In this document: in pieces, positions 8,132 to 20,055 of the stretch
Layout of the letters: every line of letters starts with the position of its first letter
Numbering within the stretch: position 1 is the first letter of the stretch
DNA from: Fimbriiglobus ruber
GTDB lineage: Bacteria > Planctomycetota > Planctomycetia > Gemmatales > Gemmataceae
Length of the DNA stretch: 64,000 bases
Assembly (NCBI RefSeq): GCF_002197845.1
Contig: NZ_NIDE01000003.1
Span: forward strand, 186,001-250,000
Direction of reading: 5' to 3'
The notes under the pieces: generated by a model
What the model was told of the DNA's origin: nothing
Database searches by the model: none
The model's input: the letters and a program-made list of their open reading frames with translations, nothing else
Position numbers and translations under genes: made by a program

Positions 8132-9250
8132 ATGCGCGCCTGCAAGTGCTTCGCGTTAACGTGTGCTGTTCTGGCCTTACCGCTCGCCGCCCTGGTCCCC
8201 GCTGCCGACTGGCCGGTCTCCCGCGGCGACGCCCTCATGACCGGGACGAGCCAGGTGAAACTCCCGGACCAGCTCGCCGAGCGGTGGGTCTTCAAATGCA
8301 AAGACTCCGTCGAGGCCGCCCCGGCGATCGATAACGGCGTCGCCTACGTCGCCTCAATGGACAAGCACCTTTACGCGATCGACCTGACCAGCGGCAAAGA
8401 GAAGTGGCGGGCCAGCCTCGGGCACATGAAAGCCCCGCCCGCGGTCCGCGGCGGGCGCGTGTACGTCGGCACGATCGAAAACCAGTTTTACGCGGTCGAC
8501 GCCGCGACCGGCAAAGTGGTCTGGACGTTCGAGACCGGCGGGGAGATCGACGCCGGGGCCAACTTCTACAAGGACACCATCATCTTCGGCTGCCACGATT
8601 CGAGCCTCTACTGCCTGACGGCCGACGGCAAGAAAGCCTGGGACCTCAAGATCGACGGGCCGATCAACGCCGCGTCCGCGGTCGTCGGCGACCGGACGTT
8701 CGCGACCGGGTGCAGCGACGGCGCCTTACACGTGGTCGACGCGACGAACGGGAAAGACCTCGGGACGATCGACCTGGGCGGCCAGACGGTCGGAACGGCC
8801 GCCGTTTCAGGCGACCTCGTGGTCCTCGGGATGATGACGAATCAGGTCGTGGCCGCGGACTGGAAGACGCTCAAGAAAGCGTGGGAGTTCGAGCCCAAGC
8901 GGCGGCAGCAGCCGTTTTACGCGTCCGCCGCGGTAACGGAAAAATTGGTGGTCGCCGGGAGCCGGGACAAGAAGGTTTACGCACTCGACCGGGCGACGGG
9001 GAAAGAAGTTTGGAACTTTGTGACCGAGGGCTCGGTCGACGCGGCCCCGGTGGTGGTGGGCAATCGCGTTTACGTCGGGTGCCTGTCGGACATGGGAGAG
9101 TTTTACGTCCTCGATCTGAACACCGGCAAACGGGTGCAGGAAATCTCCCTCGAAGGTGCCGTGACTGGTTCGGTCGGCGTCGGCCCAGATTGCATCGTGG
9201 TCGGTACGGAGAAGGGGGCCGTGCATTGCCTCGGCACGAAGGCGAAGTAG
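8132..9250 (+). CDS. Secreted PQQ-binding-like beta-propeller repeat protein
   Basis: This is a 372-residue exported protein with a signal peptide (MRACKCFALTCAVLALPLAA) preceded by AGGAG. The mature part is made of PQQ-like blades: AAPAIDNGVAYVASMDKHLY, then LYAIDLTSGKEKWRASLG, FYAVDAATGKVVWTFETGG, VYALDRATGKEVWNF and FYVLDLNTGKRVQEISLEGA. This is the pattern of BamB and quinoprotein-dehydrogenase-like propellers. No dehydrogenase catalytic residues were recognised, so it is more likely a binding/scaffold propeller. It has its own leader and is followed about 90 bp later by a methyltransferase gene. The ligand is unknown. Confidence 0.88.
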   Translation: MRACKCFALTCAVLALPLAALVPAADWPVSRGDALMTGTSQVKLPDQLAERWVFKCKDSVEAAPAIDNGVAYVASMDKHLYAIDLTSGKEKWRASLGHMKAPPAVRGGRVYVGTIENQFYAVDAATGKVVWTFETGGEIDAGANFYKDTIIFGCHDSSLYCLTADGKKAWDLKIDGPINAASAVVGDRTFATGCSDGALHVVDATNGKDLGTIDLGGQTVGTAAVSGDLVVLGMMTNQVVAADWKTLKKAWEFEPKRRQQPFYASAAVTEKLVVAGSRDKKVYALDRATGKEVWNFVTEGSVDAAPVVVGNRVYVGCLSDMGEFYVLDLNTGKRVQEISLEGAVTGSVGVGPDCIVVGTEKGAVHCLGTKAK

Positions 9251-9340
9251 GCCACCCCCGCCGTCGATACAATATCGCCGGTTAATCGATCCGTGAGCCG
9301 GTCGTTGTTCGCGACGGCCGGGGGGAAGTTGAGACAGCCG

Positions 9341-10126
9341 ATGAATGTGACGCCCGCGGACGTGATGTCGATTTTTCAGATGAAATACGGGGCGCCCGAT
9401 TCCCTGGGCCCGAATCCGCGGCGGCGGTTCCGCTACGGGTACTTTTCCCCGGACGATTACTACGAAGCCCTCGTCGATAAACTCGTAACGCCGGGCTGCC
9501 GCTGGCTGGACGTGGGCGGCGGCCGGGACGTGTTCCCGAACAACCTCGAACTCTCCCGGCGACTCGCGGAGCGGTGCGGCTGGCTCACGGGCGTGGACCC
9601 GAGCCCGAACATTCACGAAAACCCCTACGCCCGGGAAAAAGTTCAGGCGTTCATTGAGGAATATCGGAGCCCGGAACCGTTCGACCTTCTCACCATGCGG
9701 ATGGTCGCGGAACACGTCACGGAACCGGACGCGGCCGTGGCCGCGATGGCCCGCTTGCTCAAGCCGGGCGGCCGGCTCGTGATTTATACCATCAACAAGT
9801 TCTCCCCGGTCTCCGCCATTGCCTGGGTCACGCCGTTCTGGCTACACCACCCGATCAAGAAGTTCGTCTGGCGCACGGAAGCGAAGGACACGTTCCCGGT
9901 GGCGTACCGGATGAACACCCAATGGCAGCTCCAGAGGCTCGCGCGAAAGCACGGGCTGACCGAGGAGTCGTTCGCGCACCTCGACGACTGCCGCACGTTT
10001 TTCCGGTTTAAGTGGCTTAACTACGTAGAACTCACCATTTGGAAGGTGCTGCGCGCGGTCCGCTTGCAGTATCCGGAGAATTGTTTGCTGGGACTCTACC
10101 GAAAGAGTGAAAAACCGTCCGGCTGA
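9341..10126 (+). CDS. Class I SAM-dependent methyltransferase
   Basis: This is a 261-residue cytoplasmic methyltransferase. Motif I is WLDVGGGRDVFPNN (SAM binding), followed by WLTGVDPSPNI (acidic loop end) and RLLKPGGRLVIYT (post-motif III). Homologous class I enzymes methylate small molecules, lipids or sugars; the substrate here is unknown. The ATG at 9341 was preferred since MNVTPADVMSIFQMKYG looks like the natural N-terminus; an in-frame GTG at 9293 would add 16 residues and has no better ribosome site. The C-terminal FRFKWLNYVELTIWKVLRAV may be an amphipathic membrane-contacting segment. It converges with the gene at 10262-10627 across a double hairpin. Confidence 0.82.
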   Translation: MNVTPADVMSIFQMKYGAPDSLGPNPRRRFRYGYFSPDDYYEALVDKLVTPGCRWLDVGGGRDVFPNNLELSRRLAERCGWLTGVDPSPNIHENPYAREKVQAFIEEYRSPEPFDLLTMRMVAEHVTEPDAAVAAMARLLKPGGRLVIYTINKFSPVSAIAWVTPFWLHHPIKKFVWRTEAKDTFPVAYRMNTQWQLQRLARKHGLTEESFAHLDDCRTFFRFKWLNYVELTIWKVLRAVRLQYPENCLLGLYRKSEKPSG

Positions 10127-10154
10127 AGTCCCAACCGCTTACCCCACGGAATTC

Positions 10155-10212
10155 GCCCGCCGGGCTGTCCGCGCGGCGGGCTCGTTCGACGGGCTGACCC
10201 GGTCAACCCGTC
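10155..10212. terminator. Tandem hairpins between convergent genes, likely bidirectional terminator
   Basis: Two hairpins lie back to back: GCCCGCCG (10155-10162) pairs with CGGCGGGC (10174-10181), and GACGGGCTGACC (10188-10199) pairs with GGTCAACCCGTC (10201-10212) with one mismatch. They sit in the 135-bp gap where the methyltransferase (+) and the small minus-strand gene converge. No strong U-tract is seen. Confidence 0.55.
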
Positions 10213-10261
10213 CGTCACGGCCGGGTTCTTGAGTGCTTCACTGGAGCAGATCGGAAGCCAG

Positions 10262-10627
10262 CTACTTCGGCTGCGTCGACCCGCTCGGCGCGTCAGCCAA
10301 CGTAAATGCGTCGAGCGTCTTCATGCTTGCTCGTTCGATCTTCGTGTTTTCGTCGAGGCTGACGCTGGTGAGTTCGCCGCTGTCCTTGGTGAAATGGACG
10401 GTGGGAACGACGATGTCGTCCGCGGCGACTCGCTCGGTCGTAATGCCCGTGGCCAGGTAGTTCACGCCGCGGAATGCACCGATCGCGACCGCCGGCCACG
10501 TCCGGGCGCCGACGCGGACCGTCTGGGTGATCTGGATGCGGTCGCCCACCTTCAGGCCGGTGAGCAGATCGATCAGTGCCGGCGCGAGCCGCCGGGTCGG
10601 GAGGACGATTTTGTCCGGGTGGCTCAC
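10262..10627 (-). CDS. Conserved hypothetical protein translationally coupled to ilvN
   Basis: This is a 121-residue protein of unknown function. Its GTG start (10627) overlaps the TGA stop of the ilvN gene in a GTGA arrangement, implying translational coupling. The sequence has no signal peptide or membrane helix. It begins VSHPDKIVLPTRRLAP, and a central stretch LKVGDRIQITQTVRVGARTW looks like a small beta-barrel. A threonine- and charge-rich C-terminus follows. The coupling hints at a link to branched-chain amino acid synthesis, but nothing in the sequence proves it. The upstream extension of the frame through ilvN is not coding. Confidence 0.7.
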   Translation of the reverse strand: MSHPDKIVLPTRRLAPALIDLLTGLKVGDRIQITQTVRVGARTWPAVAIGAFRGVNYLATGITTERVAADDIVVPTVHFTKDSGELTSVSLDENTKIERASMKTLDAFTLADAPSGSTQPK

Positions 10628-11121
10628 TCTTCGTCCCTCCGTTCGGGCATCCCGCGGACCAACGCGATGCGGCCGGTCCGGGCCAACTCGACGATCCCGT
10701 AGCCGCGCATCAGTTCGATGAACGACTCGATTTTGCCTTCGGTGCCGCTGATCTCGATCATGATGTTGTCGTGCTGGATGTCGACCGTCCGCCCGCGAAA
10801 CGTCTCGACCAGCAGGGCGACCTCGGCCCGCTTCTCGGCCGGGCACTTGACCTTGATGAGCATCAGGTCGCGTTCGACGAAGTTCTCGGCCGAGATGTCG
10901 TCCACCCGCACCACGGGTATGATTTTATCGAGCTGCTTCCGGATCTGATCGAGGGCCGCGTCGTCGCCGCGGACGACGAAGGTCATCCGGGAAAGTTCGT
11001 GGTTCTCGGTCTCGCCGACCGCGAGGCTGTCGATGTTGAAGCCCCGCGTCGCCAACATCCCGGAGACGCGGGCTAAAACGCCGGGTTCATTCTGGACGAG
11101 GGCGGACAAAACGTGGCGCAT
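10624..11121 (-). CDS. ilvN: Acetolactate synthase small (regulatory) subunit
   Basis: This 165-residue protein matches IlvN/IlvH in size and motifs. It is the regulatory subunit of acetohydroxyacid synthase, which makes acetolactate and acetohydroxybutyrate for valine, leucine and isoleucine, and it mediates feedback by valine through its ACT domain. The ACT domain is at the N-terminus: HVLSALVQNEPGVLARVSGM, then ATRGFNIDSLAVGETE. The C-terminal small-subunit domain contains SGTEGKIESFIELMRGYGI and ELARTGRIALVRG. The start at 11121 was chosen for length and for GGAAGGG upstream; starts at 11169 or 11193 are possible. The catalytic large subunit (ilvB) is not in this window, so the regulatory gene is separated from it. 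ilvH would be an equally valid symbol. Confidence 0.92.
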   Translation of the reverse strand: MRHVLSALVQNEPGVLARVSGMLATRGFNIDSLAVGETENHELSRMTFVVRGDDAALDQIRKQLDKIIPVVRVDDISAENFVERDLMLIKVKCPAEKRAEVALLVETFRGRTVDIQHDNIMIEISGTEGKIESFIELMRGYGIVELARTGRIALVRGMPERRDEE

Positions 11122-11317
11122 CGCGGCGGACCCTTCCGGAGAGCGTGTGAGCGAGTTCGGGGAAATCATATGGCCACCCCCGGGCACCTTCAACCGGCGC
11201 GGCCGGGAACCCTAATTTGCTGGACATTAGCGCTTTAGGATTTCTTCCCACGCGTCCGTCGGGCAGCCAACACTCGGACACCGTCGCCACCAGACGGGTT
11301 CGCGAATGATTGGTGTG

Positions 11318-13492
11318 CTATTTCTTGGCCGCTGTAACCGGCTGCGTCACGACCAGCGTGACCGGTTGAGCCGGCCGGAAAGCGAGGGTGGTCGGCTTCG
11401 TCCCGGGTTTGGCTTCCTTTACGAACGGCACCTGGGCCTGTCCGACGACGGTCACGGTATGGTCGCCGGGGCGCGTGCCGGCTTGCACCTCGAAGGTGAT
11501 CGTCGTCTCCGATTTATCCCCGCCGACGGTGACCTGCATGCCCTTGATGCCCGACGGCAGCGCCGGCTGTGTGACGGTGATCGGCCCCTGGAATTCGGGG
11601 CGGGGGCGGTCGACGCGAAGCTTGAGTTCGACTTTTTTGCCGGCTTCGACCTCGACCCTGTCTTTCTCGAATCGGAGCGCGAACGGCGCCGGCTCGGGTA
11701 GCACGGCGACGACCCATTCGCGGACCGGGCGGCTCGCGGAGTACTGCTGATCACTGGTGACCCGCGTGTAACCCCGCACCTCCCGCCGGATGACTTCGTC
11801 CCCGCGCTTGCCCGAGGCGATCAACTTGATCGGCCCGACGTAATCCGGGGCGTCGGCGTCGGCCCAGAGGACGAGGCTGCCCCGTGTGTCGTTCGTGATC
11901 GTCGTCGGTGCGACGTGGAGCCCCTTGGGCAGCCCTTCGGCCGTGAACGTGACCGGGCCGGTGTACCCGCCCTGGGCGTGGATCACGACGTCCAGCGCCT
12001 GGGCGTCGCCGCGCCGCAAGACCGTCGCCGCCGGGCCGGGGTTCTGGCCGTGAATGACGGCGGGGTAGAAATCGGGTGTCGGCCGGTGGATCGTGAGGAC
12101 GTACTGATACCGTGCCCCGCCGCGCCGGTATCGATCCTGGACGAGAACGCGGTACTTCCGTTTCGCGGCCAGGTTGATCGAGCCGGACGGGTCGCGGAGG
12201 TGGCCGTCGAACGCATTCATCCGGTGCCCGTAATCGTCCAGCTCGCCGACCCGCTGGTCCTTATCGTCGAGAACGACCAGGTAAGGGTCCGCGCGGCCGC
12301 CGATCCGCTCACAGTAGACGTCGAAGGAATACGCGCCGTCGGCGGTCGTTTCAAACTCATACCAGTCGGCATCGCGCTCGCGGTCGAACCGGCCAGCGAC
12401 GACCGCGGGTAGGCCGATCTTCTGAGGGGCGGTCGGATCGTCGTTGGGTTCGTGTTCCAGCGTCACCGGAGTATCGGTCACGAGAACCGGCACGCCGTTC
12501 ACCGTCCGGCCGTCGATCGTGTGCCGGGTTTGGAATCCCGTCAGCGTGCAGGTCGCCGCGGTGGGCAGGACGCTGTGAGCCGCCGGGTGATCGAAGAAGT
12601 GGTAAGCCCCCGTGCTGAGTAAATCGGCCGGGGCGGTGACTTCCTCACTGAGCGCGTCGAGCGGCAGGTCGTTGACCTTCCATTCGGAGGGCTTGGCCCG
12701 CGTGCCCAGATTGCGACCGTACACCGTGAGCGTTGTCGGCTTGCCCGCCTGGATGACGCGGGGGAAGACGTTTTCGACCTGCGGGTGATCGGTGACGATG
12801 AGCCGGTACGGCTGGCCGCCGCGGTAAGAAAGATCGTGCAAGCCGATGCAGTAGTCCCCGTCGCGCGGGGCGATGAAATCGACGAACGGGTCGCGGCCGA
12901 AGTAGTCGCCGTTCGAGGCAATGAGTTTTCCGTCCGCGTCGGTAAGCGACATGGTCGCGTCGAGGAACGAGTCGAGCTGCTGCGCCCGGCACTCGGCGGT
13001 CACCCGCTGGCCCTTTTTCGCCGCGAATCTGTAGAAATCCTCGCGGTTGCCGTCCGCGACCCCGTTGACGGCGGTATTGACGGCGACGACCTGGGCCGTT
13101 TCCGGGGTGTCGTTCGCCTTCTTTCGTTCCTTCTCGACTTCCACCAGGCCGCTCGACACGGCGAACAAGCGTGGATTGCTGACCCCGTATTTTCCGACCA
13201 CTCGCAGGTCATACGTGCCGGCCGGGACGTTCGCCGCGATGCTCACCTTGAACTTCCGATCTTTCAACCGCTCCGCTTTGAGCCCGGGGTGATCAAAGAT
13301 CAACGCGGTCGGCTCTTCCAAATCGTTTCCGGCCACCTCGATTTCCACGCTCGTCCCAACTGCCGCCCCGAGAGGTGTAATCCGATCGAGGCGCGGCGAG
13401 GGAAGCTCACCGCGAGCAACGGAGGCAAGTACACAGACAGCGAGAAGAGAGGAGAATCGCATGGAGAGCAGACCGGGTGGGACGGAAGCCAT
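11318..13492 (-). CDS. Secreted PPC-domain / Ig-like planctomycete protein
   Basis: This is a 724-residue exported protein. The start at 13492 was chosen because GGGAAGG lies just upstream; the second Met (13462) begins the obvious signal peptide (MRFSSLLAVCVLASVARGEL). An IPT/TIG-like segment follows (ITPLGAAVGTSVEIEVAGND). Two bacterial pre-peptidase C-terminal (PPC)-like modules are then seen, each introduced by an N-D-T/P motif and an aspartate-rich acidic loop: VNGVADGNREDFYRFAAKKG and PAVVAGRFDRERDADWYEFE. The C-terminal third is beta-rich with repeated tracts like VEAGKKVELKLRVDR. No protease residues are seen, so it is probably a structural or binding protein at the cell surface. The architecture is common in planctomycetes beside cytochrome/DUF1553 genes, which are absent here. 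Confidence 0.8.
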   Translation of the reverse strand: MASVPPGLLSMRFSSLLAVCVLASVARGELPSPRLDRITPLGAAVGTSVEIEVAGNDLEEPTALIFDHPGLKAERLKDRKFKVSIAANVPAGTYDLRVVGKYGVSNPRLFAVSSGLVEVEKERKKANDTPETAQVVAVNTAVNGVADGNREDFYRFAAKKGQRVTAECRAQQLDSFLDATMSLTDADGKLIASNGDYFGRDPFVDFIAPRDGDYCIGLHDLSYRGGQPYRLIVTDHPQVENVFPRVIQAGKPTTLTVYGRNLGTRAKPSEWKVNDLPLDALSEEVTAPADLLSTGAYHFFDHPAAHSVLPTAATCTLTGFQTRHTIDGRTVNGVPVLVTDTPVTLEHEPNDDPTAPQKIGLPAVVAGRFDRERDADWYEFETTADGAYSFDVYCERIGGRADPYLVVLDDKDQRVGELDDYGHRMNAFDGHLRDPSGSINLAAKRKYRVLVQDRYRRGGARYQYVLTIHRPTPDFYPAVIHGQNPGPAATVLRRGDAQALDVVIHAQGGYTGPVTFTAEGLPKGLHVAPTTITNDTRGSLVLWADADAPDYVGPIKLIASGKRGDEVIRREVRGYTRVTSDQQYSASRPVREWVVAVLPEPAPFALRFEKDRVEVEAGKKVELKLRVDRPRPEFQGPITVTQPALPSGIKGMQVTVGGDKSETTITFEVQAGTRPGDHTVTVVGQAQVPFVKEAKPGTKPTTLAFRPAQPVTLVVTQPVTAAKK

Positions 13493-14096
13493 TCGCCTTC
13501 CCGAAATTCTGGAAGATCAATGGCCGGAAACAGGAGAGCGCATTCGGTCGACAAACCGTCATGACCGACGGACACGCTCGTCAGGCGGGATGGATTTATA
13601 TTCGCACACGACGCGACGCGAAGCCATGTGATTTCTCAAGCCAAGGAAATTCGCGGACGGGTCGGCTGGACTGGTATGCACTTGTTCCGCAGACTGACGA
13701 TCACTTTCGAAATTTAGGGCCTGGCAACAATTGTCCCGCCCGACACATGCCTTCTCCGCCGGCAACAGTTGAGGCGGTCTGCACAAAATTTTCGGCTGCC
13801 TGCGCCCACTAATTCGACAACGTCATCGCGTACCGCCTGAAAATTCGCACATTGCTTGTTGTTATTAATTCTTATTGCCTGTGAATAAACATTTTCCGCT
13901 TTATACGGGAAATGTGCCCTACTATTCACGAAGGTACTCCCGGGATACCAATTGACTGAAACATTGAGTTTTCGACCGAACGGAAGGAAGCGGTGTGCGA
14001 ACCCTTCGTTCCAGGTGGTCGCGTCCGGTTCGGTCCGCGCCGAGAGGCACCTGAGAACAGGGTCGTCGCGCCGTTCGGGACGCCGGCCGCGCAGGC
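13493..14096. other. Intergenic region of about 600 bp between divergent genes
   Basis: No credible gene is seen between the PPC protein (-) and the hybrid kinase (+). The part near 13840-13915 is A/T-rich compared with the rest of the window and includes a 9-bp stem (CATTTTCCG at 13890-13898 with CGGGAAATG at 13906-13914, one G-T pair) around a 7-base loop. It must hold two divergent promoters, but no convincing -35/-10 pair was found. Confidence 0.5.
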
Positions 14097-18320
<4,224 letters not shown>

Positions 18321-18381
18321 GCGCCGGGTGGGGCAAAACGCATCGCCCGATGAGCGACGGGCGGGCGCGGGAGGAATGACC

Positions 18382-19017
18382 ATGAAGATCCTGGTCGCCG
18401 AAGACGACGCGATGGTGAGCTACCTGCTCAAAGCGACCCTATCCAAGTGGGGGTACGAGGTCGTTGCCGTCCACGACGGCGAGGCGGCCCTGCGCGCCCT
18501 CCAGGGACCGAACGCCCCGGGCATCGCGCTGCTCGACTGGATGATGCCCGGGCTCGACGGCACCGAAGTTTGCCGGCGGATTCGGTGCGACAAGGCCCGG
18601 GCCGCGACGTATTTGATCCTGCTCACGAGCCGCGAGTCGAAGGCGGACATCATCGTCGGCCTCCAGAGCGGGGCCAACGATTACATCATCAAGCCGTTCG
18701 ACCACGGCGAACTCCAGGCCCGCGTCGGCGTCGGGCGCACCGTCGTCGAACTCCAACAGGCCCTGGTCGCGCGCGTCCGCGAACTCGAAGACGCGACGGC
18801 ACACGTCAAACAGCTGCGCGGGTTGTTGCCCGTTTGCATGTACTGCAAGAAGGTTCGCGACGACCAGAATTACTGGGAAAAGGTCGAGGCGTACATCAGC
18901 AAGCACCTGGACACTACCATTTCGCACGGCATCTGCCCGGACTGCTGGGCGAGCGAAATCGTGCCGCAAATGAGCCGCTTCGGAATCAACACCGACTCAT
19001 TAAAGGAACTGGAATAA
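18382..19017 (+). CDS. Response regulator with REC domain and Cys4 C-terminal module
   Basis: This is a 211-residue probable partner of the hybrid kinase, in the same orientation 61 bp downstream. GGAGG lies 7 bases before ATG 18382, which makes that start better than the ATG two codons upstream. REC domain: MKILVAEDDAMVSYLL, phospho-acceptor Asp52 in LLDWMMPGLDG, conserved Lys in YIIKPFDHGEL. After a coiled coil (VVELQQALVARVRELEDATA) comes a module with Cys152/Cys155 (CMYCKKVRDD, then YWEKVEAYI) and Cys185/Cys188 (HGICPDCW). This Cys4 segment recurs at the C-terminus of many kinases and response regulators and may bind a metal. There is no DNA-binding domain, so output is through protein contact or phosphotransfer. 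Confidence 0.9.
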   Translation: MKILVAEDDAMVSYLLKATLSKWGYEVVAVHDGEAALRALQGPNAPGIALLDWMMPGLDGTEVCRRIRCDKARAATYLILLTSRESKADIIVGLQSGANDYIIKPFDHGELQARVGVGRTVVELQQALVARVRELEDATAHVKQLRGLLPVCMYCKKVRDDQNYWEKVEAYISKHLDTTISHGICPDCWASEIVPQMSRFGINTDSLKELE

Positions 19018-19161
19018 CCCGGCGCCCGCGTCCCGAGGGGAGGGCAGATGTCCGGGAAGTTGACGACTGTTCTCAACACACGTCCACTACACGTCGACCG
19101 ATAGCAAGCTTTCATTTCGAGCGTCCGCACGGCACTGGTGAACGGCGGGGGGGCCGATTCT

Positions 19162-19167
19162 TATAAT
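19162..19167 (+). promoter_or_regulatory. Consensus -10 element upstream of tyrA-purL
   Basis: A perfect TATAAT lies 39 bp before the tyrA ATG (19207). The -35 region at 17 bp is a poor match. In such GC-rich DNA an exact consensus is notable; it probably drives the tyrA-purL unit. Confidence 0.45.
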
Positions 19168-19206
19168 TGCCCACGTCCCGTACCCGGCACCCGCGAATGC
19201 TCTCCC

Positions 19207-20055
19207 ATGATCCCCGTCGAAACGTTAACGGTCGTCGGCGTCGGCCTGATCGGCGGATCGGTCGGGCTAGCGGCGAAAACCCGCGGGGCGGCCCGGCGCG
19301 TCGTCGGCGTCGGGCGGGACGAGCGCAACCTGGCGCGGGCCGCGGCCGTGGGAGCCATCGACACCTTTACCTCAGATTTGAGTGTCGGCGTCGCCACGGC
19401 CGACCTCGTCGTCGTCTGTACGCCGGTCGACCGCGTGGGCGCGGATGTGCTGGCGGCAGCGGCGGCGGCCCCTCCCCGCGCGGTCATCACCGACGCCGGC
19501 AGCACCAAGGGAAACATCGTGCGCGAGTTGGCCGGCAAACTCCCGGCCGACCGCCCCACGTTCGTCGGCAGCCACCCCCTCGCGGGCTCAGAGAAAAAGG
19601 GCGCGGCACACTCCCGGGCCGACCTGTTCGACGACCGGCTCGTGATCGTCACCCCGACGGCCGAGACGGACCTGGAAGCGGTTTCCCTGGTCGAACTCTT
19701 CTGGCAGAAACTCGGCGCGCGGGTCGTCCGCATGGACCCGTTTGAACACGACCGGGCGCTGGCCGTCACCAGCCACCTCCCCCACGCGGCGGCGTCCGGG
19801 TTGGCCGGGGTGACGCCCCCGGCGTGGCTCGGGTTGACCGCCGGGGGGTTCCGGGATTGCACGCGCATCGCCTCCGGCGACCCGCAGTTATGGGCCGCCA
19901 TCTTCGAGGCCAACCGGGACGCCGTGACGGCGGCTCTGGACAAATTCACCGACCGGATGGCGGGATTGCGGCAGGCGCTGACGGCCGGAGACACGGCGGG
20001 CGTGATTCAGTGGTTGACCGAAGCGAAACAGGTGCGCGATGCTCTGGGAAGTTGA
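19207..20055 (+). CDS. tyrA: Prephenate/arogenate dehydrogenase
   Basis: This 282-residue enzyme performs NAD(P)-dependent oxidative decarboxylation of prephenate or arogenate in tyrosine synthesis. The start at 19207 puts the Rossmann motif TVVGVGLIGGSVGLAA near the N-terminus; upstream in-frame sequence is not conserved in type. Other landmarks are VVVCTPVDRV, VITDAGSTKGNIV, FVGSHPLAGSEKKG (substrate-site loop) and LAVTSHLPHAAASGLAGVTP with a conserved His. No ACT or chorismate mutase domain is fused, so it is the monofunctional type; cofactor and substrate preference cannot be read. Its 3' end overlaps the start of purL by 17 bp, which suggests coupled translation of two unrelated biosynthetic enzymes. 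Confidence 0.9.
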   Translation: MIPVETLTVVGVGLIGGSVGLAAKTRGAARRVVGVGRDERNLARAAAVGAIDTFTSDLSVGVATADLVVVCTPVDRVGADVLAAAAAAPPRAVITDAGSTKGNIVRELAGKLPADRPTFVGSHPLAGSEKKGAAHSRADLFDDRLVIVTPTAETDLEAVSLVELFWQKLGARVVRMDPFEHDRALAVTSHLPHAAASGLAGVTPPAWLGLTAGGFRDCTRIASGDPQLWAAIFEANRDAVTAALDKFTDRMAGLRQALTAGDTAGVIQWLTEAKQVRDALGS

